Assembly: GCF_029544075.1 (NCBI RefSeq)
Contig: NZ_JAJQJH010000006.1
Coordinates: 1 to 64,000 of the forward strand
Direction: 5' to 3'
Length of the DNA: 64,000 nucleotides
From: Chromohalobacter canadensis
GTDB lineage: Bacteria; Pseudomonadota; Gammaproteobacteria; Pseudomonadales; Halomonadaceae
Below the pieces are notes generated by a model. It searched no databases. It had not been told where the DNA came from and saw nothing but the letters and a program-made list of their open reading frames with translations. This document shows positions 50,747-59,345 of this stretch, piece by piece. How positions within the stretch are numbered: position 1 is the stretch's first letter; each line of letters starts with the position of its first letter. Position numbers and translations under genes: made by a program.

Positions 50747-51292
50747 ATGAATATGGACGAATCGACGAGCAATCCGCAGCGGATCATCGTCATGGGTGTG
50801 TCGGGCTGCGGTAAGACCTCGGTCGGTGAGCGCTTGGCCGAAGCGCTCGATGGGCGTTTTATCGACGGTGACACGTATCATTCGGCGACCAGCGTAGCCA
50901 AGATGTCTCGCGGGGAACCGCTCAACGACGATGATCGTGCTGGCTGGCTGACGCGTTTGTCCGAGCTGGTGCGGGAAGGGCGCGATAACCAGGAAACCGT
51001 GGTGATTGGTTGTTCGGCGCTCAAGCGTGAGTATCGCGACTTGTTGCGTGGCGGCGATGATGCGCTTTGCTTCGTGCATCTAACCGGTACGCGCGACGTG
51101 CTGCTGGAGCGCCTGAAGGCGCGTCAGGATCACTTCTTCAAGGGTGAAGCCATGCTCGATAGTCAGCTAGCCACACTCGAGTCCCCGGGAAAAGACGAAG
51201 CGGTTACCGTTAACATCGATGCGTCGCTGGACGATGTCGTCGCGCTCAGCGTGCAGGGTGTGTCGCGGCGTGGTACCCAACACGCCTCGTGA
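50747..51292 (+). CDS. gntK: gluconokinase
   Basis: Phosphorylates gluconate to 6-phosphogluconate for the Entner-Doudoroff route. The 181-aa protein has a P-loop GVSGCGKTS (17-25), GRFIDGDTYHS, and CSALKREYRDLLR, all typical of GntK. The start is ATG 50747 or 50753, both behind GAGGAA; the first is listed. The stop codon lies inside a 37-bp element that is duplicated in tandem, and gntR converges from the other side. Confidence 0.93.
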   Translation: MNMDESTSNPQRIIVMGVSGCGKTSVGERLAEALDGRFIDGDTYHSATSVAKMSRGEPLNDDDRAGWLTRLSELVREGRDNQETVVIGCSALKREYRDLLRGGDDALCFVHLTGTRDVLLERLKARQDHFFKGEAMLDSQLATLESPGKDEAVTVNIDASLDDVVALSVQGVSRRGTQHAS

Positions 51293-51350
51293 GCGAAGCG
51301 TGTCGTCAGGTACCCAACACGCCTCGTGAGCGAAGCGTGTCGTCAGGTAC
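51272..51350. repeat. exact 37-bp tandem duplication between gntK and gntR
   Basis: Units 51272-51308 and 51309-51345 are identical, and five bases (GGTAC) of a third follow. Each unit contains a hairpin: ACACGC-C-TCG and CGA-A-GCGTGT around TGAG. The gntK stop is in unit 1, and the gntR stop codon is the last three bases of unit 2. No T run follows the hairpins. Confidence 0.95.
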
Positions 51351-52350
51351 TTTGACGCAAAGCGATGTCGAAGCCCATGTCATGGCGAGAAGGATTGCGC
51401 GGGGCTCCTTGCAAGCGCTCGACGATCAGGCGCGCGGCCTGTTCGCCAATGGCGCGACGAGGTGTGATGACGGTGGTGAGCGTCGGCCAGGTCGCATCGG
51501 TGATGTCGAGGCCGTTGAAGCCCGCCAGGGCTAACTGCCCGGGCACATCGAGACGCCGCCGCTGACATTCGAACAAGGCCCCTGCCGCCAGGTCATCGTT
51601 ACAACAGAACACGGCATCCATGTCCGGCCAGCGTTCAAGCATGGCGGAAAGCAGTTCTCCGCCAAGGCGATAGGACGAGGGGCGCGGTGTCGTTTGGCAG
51701 CGCTGCGTCGAAAGCCCCGCCGCTTTCAAGGCATCTTCCCAGCCGGCCAGCCGCTGCTGCACTCGGTAATCGAGTCGTGCGCCGCAGAATCCGATACGCC
51801 GATAGCCGGCAGTGATCAAGGCCTCCCCGATGGCACGCCCCGCCACGCGTTGATCGAGGCCGACGTTGATGTCGAGCGGATTATCGGTCAGCTCCATGGT
51901 TTCCACCACCGGTAGATGCGCACGATTCAGAAGGCGCTGAGCATGATCGGTATGCCGGGTGCTGGAGAGCACGAAGCCGTCGACGCCGTAGGCGAGGAAC
52001 GTATCGATCAGTCGCTCTTCTTCGAGGATCGAGTACCCGGTGTGGCCCATGAGCACCTGATAGCCTGCCTCGCGTAGCCCTTCATCGACGCCACGCTGGA
52101 CTTCGGAGAACACCGAGTTGGAAATCGACGGTACCAGCAATGCTACGCTCAGGCTGCGTCCGCTGGAGAGCGCCCCGGCTTGGCGATTGGGAATGTAATC
52201 CAGCACCTCGATGGCTTCTTCGATGCGCAGTCTGACCGTTTCGGAGACGCGCTGCGGCTCGCGCAGGCAACGCGAGACCGTGACTTTGCTGACGCCGACA
52301 CGTTCGGCAATATCCTGAAGCGTGACGCGACCCGTTGAACGACGCGGCAT
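51343..52350 (-). CDS. gntR: gluconate operon repressor, LacI family
   Basis: A 335-aa LacI-family regulator. The N-terminal helix-turn-helix is VTLQDIAERVGVSKVTVSRCL, and a periplasmic-binding-protein-like effector domain follows (about 60-335). It presumably binds gluconate or 6-phosphogluconate and releases the ATGTTAC-type operators at gntT/gntK and in front of itself. The ATG at 52350 is chosen; another at 52362 lies directly against the AAGGAG and is less suitable. Convergent with gntK, so its 3' end falls in the tandem repeat. Confidence 0.92.
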   Translation of the reverse strand: MPRRSTGRVTLQDIAERVGVSKVTVSRCLREPQRVSETVRLRIEEAIEVLDYIPNRQAGALSSGRSLSVALLVPSISNSVFSEVQRGVDEGLREAGYQVLMGHTGYSILEEERLIDTFLAYGVDGFVLSSTRHTDHAQRLLNRAHLPVVETMELTDNPLDINVGLDQRVAGRAIGEALITAGYRRIGFCGARLDYRVQQRLAGWEDALKAAGLSTQRCQTTPRPSSYRLGGELLSAMLERWPDMDAVFCCNDDLAAGALFECQRRRLDVPGQLALAGFNGLDITDATWPTLTTVITPRRAIGEQAARLIVERLQGAPRNPSRHDMGFDIALRQST

Positions 52351-52384
52351 GTGTGTCCCCATCTCCTTGTTATGTTATGCCGCA

Positions 52385-52400
52385 ATGTTAGCGGTAACGT
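52385..52400. promoter_or_regulatory. imperfect GntR operator upstream of gntR
   Basis: ATGTTAGCGGTAACGT matches the gntT/gntK operator at 14 of 16 positions. It lies 34 bp upstream of the gntR start and suggests autoregulation with lower affinity. Confidence 0.75.
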
Positions 52401-52458
52401 TCTCGGAGATTAGCACCCTCGTCTGGACATGACTGTTGGGCCATGGTCGCAAGTGGCG

Positions 52459-53385
52459 TCAGAAGGATAGCAAGAGCAGGATCAGCGGTGGTGAGAGGAG
52501 CGACAGCAAGAAGCCGTTGACGATGGCGATGGGGACGCAGGCCACGCCGCCGTGTTGCTGGATGACGGGCAGGGTGAAGTCCATGGACGTGGCTCCGCCA
52601 TAACCGATGGCCAGTGGTGTGGCGCGATGGATGACCAGGGGAATGAGCAGGAAGGCGAACAGTTCCCGTGCGAGATCGTTGAAGAAGGCCACGCCGCCAA
52701 GCACGGGGCCGAGCTGGTCGCCGATGAGTATGCCGGAGAGTGAATACCAGCCAAAACCGGCGGCCATGGCGAGGCCTTCATTCCAGCGTAGATCGAGCAA
52801 CGGGGCGGCCAGCAAGCCCCCCAGCAGAGAGCTGAGCGCCACACTGATCGCGATGACCAGACCATGGCGATTGAGCAGGATTTGTTTGAGCGGCATGCCC
52901 GAGTTGCGCAATTGGCAGCCGATCAGAGCTAGTAGCAGGTAAAGCGTCCATTCGGCGAGCGGCTCCGCCCAGGCATGTACCGCCCTGGCGTCCCAATGGC
53001 TGGCCCCCACGCCGAACATCGTCCCCAGTACGACCACGCCAGCGAGCGACAGCGACCCGAGCAATGCTGAGCCGGTGCTGGTGGGAGCATTGGGGAGATG
53101 GGGAGACTGTCCGGCGCGCAGACGGCTATGGCGCGACAGCCAGGCCAGTGCGAGGAGGTTGAGTGGCGTGATGATCGCGAACAAGATCGCGGCCTGGCCG
53201 CTCATCCGCGATAGCTGGTCGAGCAAATCCTCGAGCCCCGCCAGGCTGATACCCATCAGGAACAAGATGACGTAAACCGAGCCATTGACGCCACGGTCGA
53301 TCATGGCAAGCACACTGGTATGACGTACCGGCACCAGGTAGCCCACGATCAGCGGAAGCAGTATCAACAAAAGTCCGGCCAGCAT
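52459..53385 (-). CDS. lysO: lysine exporter LysO family protein
   Basis: A 308-aa membrane protein of about eight helices resembling LysO (YbjE, DUF340), which exports L-lysine and its toxic analogues in E. coli. The conserved GFGWYSLSGILIGDQLGP and FFNDLARELFAFLLIP blocks of the family are intact. Start ATG follows AGGAG. It is not obviously linked to its neighbours; no lysine riboswitch is visible in the short upstream region. Confidence 0.88.
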   Translation of the reverse strand: MLAGLLLILLPLIVGYLVPVRHTSVLAMIDRGVNGSVYVILFLMGISLAGLEDLLDQLSRMSGQAAILFAIITPLNLLALAWLSRHSRLRAGQSPHLPNAPTSTGSALLGSLSLAGVVVLGTMFGVGASHWDARAVHAWAEPLAEWTLYLLLALIGCQLRNSGMPLKQILLNRHGLVIAISVALSSLLGGLLAAPLLDLRWNEGLAMAAGFGWYSLSGILIGDQLGPVLGGVAFFNDLARELFAFLLIPLVIHRATPLAIGYGGATSMDFTLPVIQQHGGVACVPIAIVNGFLLSLLSPPLILLLLSF

Positions 53386-53473
53386 GCCCGCTCCTGGGTA
53401 GTGTAAGTCGTCTCGGAAGCGGCCACTCTATGTGAGCCGGGGGGAGCATGCAAAAGCTTTTGCTTATGGGTGG

Positions 53474-54157
53474 TTAGCGCTTTTCATCCCGGTTCAGTTC
53501 GGTCAGTGCCATGTGGCTTGCAAGTTCGCCGTCGCGGTAATATTCCACGGCGATCAGCAGGCCGGGCCATTGGGTGGAAAAGGCCAAGTGCAGGCGTCGG
53601 TCGGGCTTCTCTGGGTTCCAGCCCTCAACCCAGCGGGCCTCGAACGCGCCGGCCGGTACATCGAGCGTTCGCGGTTCGCCCACATGATAGGCGAACGCCT
53701 CGGGACGACCTTTGTGATCGGCATACGCCAGCCGGCATGGCGGGGCGGTGGCGCGCTGACAAGGGGCCGTGTCCAGCCCCCGGGAAAGGATGAACAAGGC
53801 GCTCTGACGGTCGGGCAACGTGGCCAGCTCGCGCGCGGACAGATGATAGTGCTCGCCCAGGCCGAACAGGGTGAAGCCGCTGGCATAGTGCCAGGCTTGC
53901 ACGCCATCGTCCTGGAGGCGGAATTTGCCGCGCTCGTAACCCTCGGCGGTGAGCACGCTGGCACGCATTTCACTCTGCCAGTCGTTCCCGCCAAGGTGGC
54001 TCAAGCGATGCTGGACATCGGCATCCGGCCAGCCGTCGAGGCGAAGGTGGTAGGTAGCGGCAAAGGGCTGAGGGGCAGCATACGCGTAGGAAATAACGCC
54101 GAGGCTGGCCCAGCAGGCGACGAGGGCCAGGGCGGCGAAGCGGTGCAATCCGTGCAT
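53474..54157 (-). CDS. DUF3108 domain protein, exported
   Basis: A 227-aa protein with a Sec signal peptide (ALALVACWASLGVISYAYA, cleavage about residue 28) and a DUF3108 domain (PFAATYHLRLDG... start, ending in EYYRDGELASHMALTEL). Members are periplasmic and of unknown function, often encoded near purine or cell-envelope genes. Start ATG 54157 follows GGAGG (spacing 5), better than the ATG at 54169. It faces away from the DJ-1 gene. Confidence 0.82.
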   Translation of the reverse strand: MHGLHRFAALALVACWASLGVISYAYAAPQPFAATYHLRLDGWPDADVQHRLSHLGGNDWQSEMRASVLTAEGYERGKFRLQDDGVQAWHYASGFTLFGLGEHYHLSARELATLPDRQSALFILSRGLDTAPCQRATAPPCRLAYADHKGRPEAFAYHVGEPRTLDVPAGAFEARWVEGWNPEKPDRRLHLAFSTQWPGLLIAVEYYRDGELASHMALTELNRDEKR

Positions 54158-54277
54158 CTTGGCCTCCATTAGGCCCCGGCGCGGGGCGCCGTTTCCATGT
54201 GCAGTGTGGCGTGCCAGGCACTACGCTGAAAGAGCAAAAGCCAATTCTTCCCTTACCTTCCCGCAGGAGCCCGACGC

Positions 54278-54835
54278 ATGGCCAGAATACTCGTGATTGC
54301 CGGTGATTTCGTCGAGGACTATGAGATCATGGTGCCCTTCCAGGCACTGCAGGCGATGGGGCATGATGTCGACGCGGTCTGCCCAGACAAGAAAAAGGGC
54401 GATAGCGTCAAGACGGCCATTCACGATTTCGAGGGCGATCAGACCTATTCCGAAAAGCCCGGCCACCACTTCATCGTGAATGCCAGCTTCGCCGAGATTG
54501 AGGCATCAAGCTACGATGCGCTGGTGGTACCGGGAGGGCGCGCTCCAGAATATCTGCGCCTCGATGAGCGCGTGCTGTCCATCGTGCGTCACTTTTTGGA
54601 GGCGGACAAGCCCGTTGCCACGATTTGCCACGGAGCACAGCTGCTAGCCGCTGCGACATCGCTTGCCGGACGGCGTGTCTCGGCATATCCCGCCTGTGCG
54701 CCGGAAGTGCGCTTGGCGGGCGGCGAATTCGTCGAGCTCGCGGCGGATCAAGCAGTGACCTGTGGTCGGTTGGTCTCGGCCCCGGCCTGGCCCGCGCACC
54801 CCGAATGGCTGAAGCAGTTCAACGCCTTGCTTTGA
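54278..54835 (+). CDS. DJ-1/PfpI family protein
   Basis: A 185-aa class I glutamine-amidotransferase-like protein. The nucleophile Cys117 lies in TICHGAQ, and the paired acidic residue is in DFVEDYE near residue 13. This matches the PfpI/YhbO group, described as stress proteins with deglycase, glyoxalase or protease activity; which one applies is unresolved. Ribosome binding site CAGGAG. Convergent with the fructokinase gene. Confidence 0.87.
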   Translation: MARILVIAGDFVEDYEIMVPFQALQAMGHDVDAVCPDKKKGDSVKTAIHDFEGDQTYSEKPGHHFIVNASFAEIEASSYDALVVPGGRAPEYLRLDERVLSIVRHFLEADKPVATICHGAQLLAAATSLAGRRVSAYPACAPEVRLAGGEFVELAADQAVTCGRLVSAPAWPAHPEWLKQFNALL

Positions 54836-54853
54836 GCGCCCGAGGTGGGCGCT
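54835..54853. terminator. hairpin between the DJ-1 gene and the fructokinase gene
   Basis: AGCGCCC-GAGGT-GGGCGCT is a perfect 7-bp stem that begins at the last base of the stop codon. TTTT follows only after 7 nt, so it is a weak terminator candidate. Confidence 0.4.
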
Positions 54854-54862
54854 CGACGTGTT

Positions 54863-55834
54863 TTAGCGCATGGTGTCGAGGTCGTCGCGGGTGGGCAGCG
54901 CCGTGTAAGCGCCGGGGCGCGTCACGGCGAAGGCCCCGCAGCGGCAGGCATGCTGGATGGCATCTCGCAAACGGGTCTCGTCCTGGCACCAGTCGCCGAG
55001 CGTGGCGGCGGTGACATCGGCCTCGGCTATTTGCGCCAGCAGGCCGCCGACGAAGGCGTCGCCTCCGGCGGTGGTGTCTATGGCCGTCACTTCGGGCGGT
55101 GTGACATGAATGACCTTGCCAAGCCGATGCACGACGACCGGGGCTGGCCCATCGGTGATCACGATCAGGCGCACGCCAGCGGCCAGACGCCACTGCAACC
55201 AGGTATCGGCGTCGTGATCGCCGCGCAGCAGATCAAGCTCCTCGCGGGATAGCTTGAGCAGGTGTGCATGGTCGAGCAGGGCGGTGACACGGCCAATATC
55301 GACGCGATTATCGGGCCACAGGTTGTGGCGCAGGTTGGCATCGACGCTGATCAAGGCACCGCCGCGCCGAGCGATGTCGGCGATGCTTAGTGTGGTCTCG
55401 GCGATTGCGTCATCGGTGAGGCTGTTGCTGCACAGATGCAGGATCGCCGGCTCGGCGAAGATGCCAGCGGGCAAATGCTCGAGACGGTAAAGCAGATCCG
55501 CCGCGGGTGGTCGGTAAAAGTCGAAACGCCGCTCGCCCTGGGCATCGCGCGAGACGAACGCTAGGGCCGTGCGCGCCTCGCGCGTGCGGCGAATGTCCTC
55601 GACTGACACACCATGACGCGCGAGCTCCTTGACGATAAAGTCGCCGAAGCGATCCTCGCCGAGCATACCCAGGAAACGACTCGACATCCCCAGGCGGGCG
55701 CAGGCCACAGCGACATTGGCCGGCGCGCCGCCCGCATAGGGAGTAAAGGTTTCGGGGACGTCGTCGGTGGCACCATCCAGGCGATTGGACAGCATGTCGA
55801 CGAGTGCCTCACCGAAGGCAATGAGCGGTGTCAT
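54863..55834 (-). CDS. fructokinase, PfkB (ribokinase) family
   Basis: A 323-aa sugar kinase with the two PfkB signatures: the N-terminal GGAPANVAVACARLG and C-terminal DTTAGGDAFVGGLL with the catalytic Asp. The overall form (FGEALVDML start) is that of bacterial fructokinases, making fructose 6-phosphate for Pgi, whose gene it overlaps by 4 nt. Other hexose substrates cannot be excluded. Start ATG 55834 follows GAGGAAAG. Last gene of the carbohydrate operon. Confidence 0.85.
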   Translation of the reverse strand: MTPLIAFGEALVDMLSNRLDGATDDVPETFTPYAGGAPANVAVACARLGMSSRFLGMLGEDRFGDFIVKELARHGVSVEDIRRTREARTALAFVSRDAQGERRFDFYRPPAADLLYRLEHLPAGIFAEPAILHLCSNSLTDDAIAETTLSIADIARRGGALISVDANLRHNLWPDNRVDIGRVTALLDHAHLLKLSREELDLLRGDHDADTWLQWRLAAGVRLIVITDGPAPVVVHRLGKVIHVTPPEVTAIDTTAGGDAFVGGLLAQIAEADVTAATLGDWCQDETRLRDAIQHACRCGAFAVTRPGAYTALPTRDDLDTMR

Positions 55835-57477
55835 GATGTCTTTCCTCGTGATTTCTTGTTGTTGTCCGATGCCTTGCCGTTCGATGCCGATGCAGGAAAG
55901 TGCTCGCGAACCAGCGACAGCAGGCCCTGGGTCGAAGCATCGAAGTCCCCGACGTTGGTGTCGATGCGCTCGCTGATCTCGCCGGCGATACGCTTGCCGA
56001 GCTGCACGCCCCATTGATCGAAGGAATTGATGTTCCAGATCACGCCCTGGACGAAGACCTTGTGTTCGTACAAGGCGATCAGCGCGCCCAGGTTCTTGGG
56101 CGTCAACTCATCGAGCAGCAGTGTGCTCGAGGGGCGGTTGCCAGGGCAGCTGTAGGGATCGAGCTGGCTGCCGTCCTGGCTGCCTTCCATGAAGGCGTTG
56201 GCCTGCGCCAGCATGTTGGTGAGCAGGGCGAAGTGGTGATCCTCGAATTCGGGTTCGGGCTTGAGCGAGGCAATGAAGTCGATGGGCACGTAGCGCGTAC
56301 CCTGGTGCAGCAGTTGGAAGAACGCATGCTGCCCGTTGGACCCCGTCTGCCCCCAGACGATGGGGCCGGTCTTGTAATTTACCGGCTGGCCGAAGATATC
56401 CACCGACTTGCCGTTGGATTCCATGTCGAGCTGCTGGAGAAACGACGGTAGCTGATGCAAGGCCTGGTCGTAGGGCACGATGGCATGCGTCTCGGCGCCG
56501 ATGAAATTGATATACCAGATGCCGATCAACGCCATGAGTACCGGCATGTTCTGCTCGAACGGGGCTTCGATGAAGTGCTGGTCCATCTCGTAGGCACCTT
56601 CGAGGAGTTCCATGAATCCTTCGAAGCCGATGGATAACGCGATGGGCAGTCCGATCGACGACCACATTGAGTATCGCCCGCCGACCCAGGCCCAGAATTC
56701 GAAGACGTTTTCCTCACGGATGCCGAATTCCATCGCGGCCTTGCGGTTGGTCGAGGCAGCGATGAAATGTGCGCCGACATCGGCATTTTCGCCGGCATTG
56801 TCGAGGAACCAGCGCCGCGCGGTCTTGGCGTTGAGAAGCGTTTCCTGGGTAGAAAAGGTCTTGGTCGAGACGATGAATAGCGTGGTCGCTGGGTCGAGTG
56901 CTCTTAGCACTTTCTGGATGTGCGCGCCGTCGACGTTGGAGACAAAGTGAAAGTTGAGCTCGCCGTGACGGTGCTTGAGCAGCGCGCGGCAGGCCATGTT
57001 GGGCCCCAGGTCCGAGCCGCCGATGCCAATGTTGACCACGTCCTTGATCTGCTCGCCGCTGTAGCCCTTCCATTCGCCGCTGCGTACTTCTTCCGAGAAG
57101 CGCTTGATCTGCTCGCGCGTGCTCTGGATCTCGGGCATGACGTCCTTGCCATCGGCATAGACCGGCTCATCGCCCAAATGACGTAGGGCAGTATGCAGGA
57201 CAGGGCGATCTTCGGTGACGTTGATGATATCGCCTGAGAACATCTGCGCGCGACGCTGGACCAGCGCCGAGTGATCGGCGAGCTCGATCAGTTTGGCGAG
57301 CACGGCATCCGAGACGTGGTGCTTGGAGTAATCCAGGAACAAACCGCCGACGCGCAGGCTCATCTTGTCGAAACGCTTAGGGTCGGTGGCAAAGTAATCA
57401 CTGATGCGATCATTGGCGGTCTCGCGGTGGAGACGTTCGAGAGCGCGCCAGGTGACGCTGCGCGTGAGTTGGAACAT
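55831..57477 (-). CDS. pgi: glucose-6-phosphate isomerase
   Basis: Interconverts glucose 6-phosphate and fructose 6-phosphate. The 548-aa length matches E. coli Pgi. Family signatures are present: VVNIGIGGSDLGPNMA, STKTFSTQETLLNA, FWAWVGGRYSMWS and GVQLGKRIA at the end. Catalytic Glu and His lie in GQTGSNGQHAFFQLLHQGT. Start ATG 57477 follows AAGGA (spacing 7); ATGs further upstream are less suitable. It is 120 bp downstream of the aldo/keto reductase gene. Confidence 0.95.
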   Translation of the reverse strand: MFQLTRSVTWRALERLHRETANDRISDYFATDPKRFDKMSLRVGGLFLDYSKHHVSDAVLAKLIELADHSALVQRRAQMFSGDIINVTEDRPVLHTALRHLGDEPVYADGKDVMPEIQSTREQIKRFSEEVRSGEWKGYSGEQIKDVVNIGIGGSDLGPNMACRALLKHRHGELNFHFVSNVDGAHIQKVLRALDPATTLFIVSTKTFSTQETLLNAKTARRWFLDNAGENADVGAHFIAASTNRKAAMEFGIREENVFEFWAWVGGRYSMWSSIGLPIALSIGFEGFMELLEGAYEMDQHFIEAPFEQNMPVLMALIGIWYINFIGAETHAIVPYDQALHQLPSFLQQLDMESNGKSVDIFGQPVNYKTGPIVWGQTGSNGQHAFFQLLHQGTRYVPIDFIASLKPEPEFEDHHFALLTNMLAQANAFMEGSQDGSQLDPYSCPGNRPSSTLLLDELTPKNLGALIALYEHKVFVQGVIWNINSFDQWGVQLGKRIAGEISERIDTNVGDFDASTQGLLSLVREHFPASASNGKASDNNKKSRGKTS

Positions 57478-57597
57478 GGCGTCATCCTTCTTCATGAATC
57501 GAGCGGCATGACCACGCGGGTCGGTTGGATAAATCGTGTCAGCTTTGCCATTAGCCCCACCATGGGCCTTCGACGAAAGCCGCATGCGAGTCACTGT

Positions 57598-58473
57598 CTA
57601 GGCCACACGGTGACTGCGAGCCTCTTCGAGCAGTGCGAACCAGGTGGCACGGTCGAGCATCAGGTTACTGTCGCGGTGCAAAGCTTGAATACGACTTTCC
57701 TTGAGGGTGCCGATGACTGGTGCGGGGTGCCCTGGCAGACGTCGTAGCCAAGCCAATGCCAATCCGGCAGTGCTCGACTCGAACTCTTCGGCGAAATGCT
57801 CCAGCGCGCTGCCCAGGACATCCTCGAAGACCAAACCTCCACCGAGCGGCGACCAGGCCATGGGCGCGAGGTTATCGGCGATCACGGCATCATAGAACCC
57901 ATCGAAAAGCACTTCCGGACGTGCCAGCGACAGCTCAAACTGATGCGCACCGAGCGGGTGGCGCATGACGGCCTGCAGGCGCCGCCACTGCTCGGGCAGG
58001 AAGTTGGAAACACCCACCGCGCCGATCTTGCCGGCATCGATGGCGGCATCCAGCGCGGCTGCAGTGGCGGGGGCATCGAGTAGCGGGTCGGGGCGGTGTA
58101 GCAGGAAGTGATCGAGGCGCTCGACGCCAAGCTGCTCCAACGATGCGTCGATCCGCGCATTCAGGTAATCGGGGGAGGTATCGTAATGTTTGACGCCGAA
58201 GCGTGACGTGTCGCGGGCGGGCAACACGATATCGGTTTTGGTGATCACCTTGACGCGGGCCTTGAGCGCCGGACGCCGTGCCAAGGCCTCGCCGAACAGT
58301 TGTTCACACTCGCGATTGCCGTAGATATCGGCGTGATCGAACCAGTCGAGTCCTTCATCGAGACGTGCTTCGATCCAGTCGGCCAAGCGCGTGGCGCCGG
58401 CTAGCTCGGGACGCTCGTGAAGGCGCATCATGCCTAGCACGAACGGGACATCGAAAGTCAGCTCATCACTCAT
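57598..58473 (-). CDS. aldo/keto reductase (YdhF-like)
   Basis: A 291-aa NADPH-dependent reductase of the AKR superfamily. The catalytic tetrad is visible: Asp and Tyr in WFDHADIYG, Lys in KVITKTD, His in FLLHRPDPL. The C-terminal cofactor region PVIGTLKESRIQAL is typical. Substrate unknown; position in the operon suggests a sugar or aldehyde. It overlaps the mutarotase gene by 4 nt (ATGA). Confidence 0.87.
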   Translation of the reverse strand: MSDELTFDVPFVLGMMRLHERPELAGATRLADWIEARLDEGLDWFDHADIYGNRECEQLFGEALARRPALKARVKVITKTDIVLPARDTSRFGVKHYDTSPDYLNARIDASLEQLGVERLDHFLLHRPDPLLDAPATAAALDAAIDAGKIGAVGVSNFLPEQWRRLQAVMRHPLGAHQFELSLARPEVLFDGFYDAVIADNLAPMAWSPLGGGLVFEDVLGSALEHFAEEFESSTAGLALAWLRRLPGHPAPVIGTLKESRIQALHRDSNLMLDRATWFALLEEARSHRVA

Positions 58474-59345
58474 TGCGCAAGATCCTCTCGGGTCAGGGTG
58501 GTGGCCAGTAGATGCTGGGCGCCAGGCACAAGCCACACGGGGTCAATGCGTGTACAGGCCGCTTCGATGCACAGGAAACGGTAACCGACGTCGGTGGGTG
58601 TGTCGCTGGGCAAGTCGGTGTCGGGATGCCAAACTACCGTGGAGTCGCTGCCTTGCTTGGCGATCTGGAGGCGGCGTACGCCATCATCGAGCACGAGTGG
58701 ACGGTTGGATTCGTAGATACGATCCAATGGGCCGCGCACGCCGAGCTCGCCTTGTTGGTGCGCTTCGGAAAAGTCCTGGCGCTTGTCCAGGTAGCGCGCC
58801 CCGGCGAGGCCCTCGACACGGCATTGGTGCGCATGCGCAACACTCAGGTAGCTATGCAATGCTGCGGTCAGTTTGACTGGCGTTTCACCGCGGTGTTCGG
58901 TAATCAGCTCGACATGCAGGCGCCGGGCGCTGGCGTGGATCATTACGCGGGGCGTGAGTTGCTCGTCAAGACGCGTTGTCGGCGACAGGTGCACCTCTAC
59001 GCCTTCGTCCTCTTCGTCGATTCCGTCCAATCGCCACTCGGCCTGACGGGCAGTACCGTGCATGGGGCCGCGGCCGTCGGGGGATTCATCGGCAAACCAC
59101 GGCCAGCACACCGGGATACCGCCGCGTATCGTACCCGGCAAGGCTTGTGGTGTGGGTGTTACCCATAGCCAGCCATCCTCCGTGCCGGGCGCAAAAGGTA
59201 AATAATGCAGCACCTGGGCGCCTTGAAGAGAGACCGCCAACTCGCCCCAGTCGGCATTGAACAACAGCACGCGACGGCCTTGCCATTCGGCTTCGCGCTG
59301 CCCTTTTGTCGCGTCGAGCAACTGACGCAGAGAATCGGGAATCAT
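58470..59345 (-). CDS. D-hexose-6-phosphate mutarotase (YeaD-like)
   Basis: A 291-aa galactose-mutarotase-fold enzyme that interconverts alpha and beta anomers of glucose 6-phosphate, matching Glk output to downstream enzymes. GGIPVCWPWFADE and GPMHGTARQAEW are typical, with likely catalytic His in the second and Glu in CIEAACT. It overlaps both neighbours by 4 nt. Confidence 0.9.
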   Translation of the reverse strand: MIPDSLRQLLDATKGQREAEWQGRRVLLFNADWGELAVSLQGAQVLHYLPFAPGTEDGWLWVTPTPQALPGTIRGGIPVCWPWFADESPDGRGPMHGTARQAEWRLDGIDEEDEGVEVHLSPTTRLDEQLTPRVMIHASARRLHVELITEHRGETPVKLTAALHSYLSVAHAHQCRVEGLAGARYLDKRQDFSEAHQQGELGVRGPLDRIYESNRPLVLDDGVRRLQIAKQGSDSTVVWHPDTDLPSDTPTDVGYRFLCIEAACTRIDPVWLVPGAQHLLATTLTREDLAQ

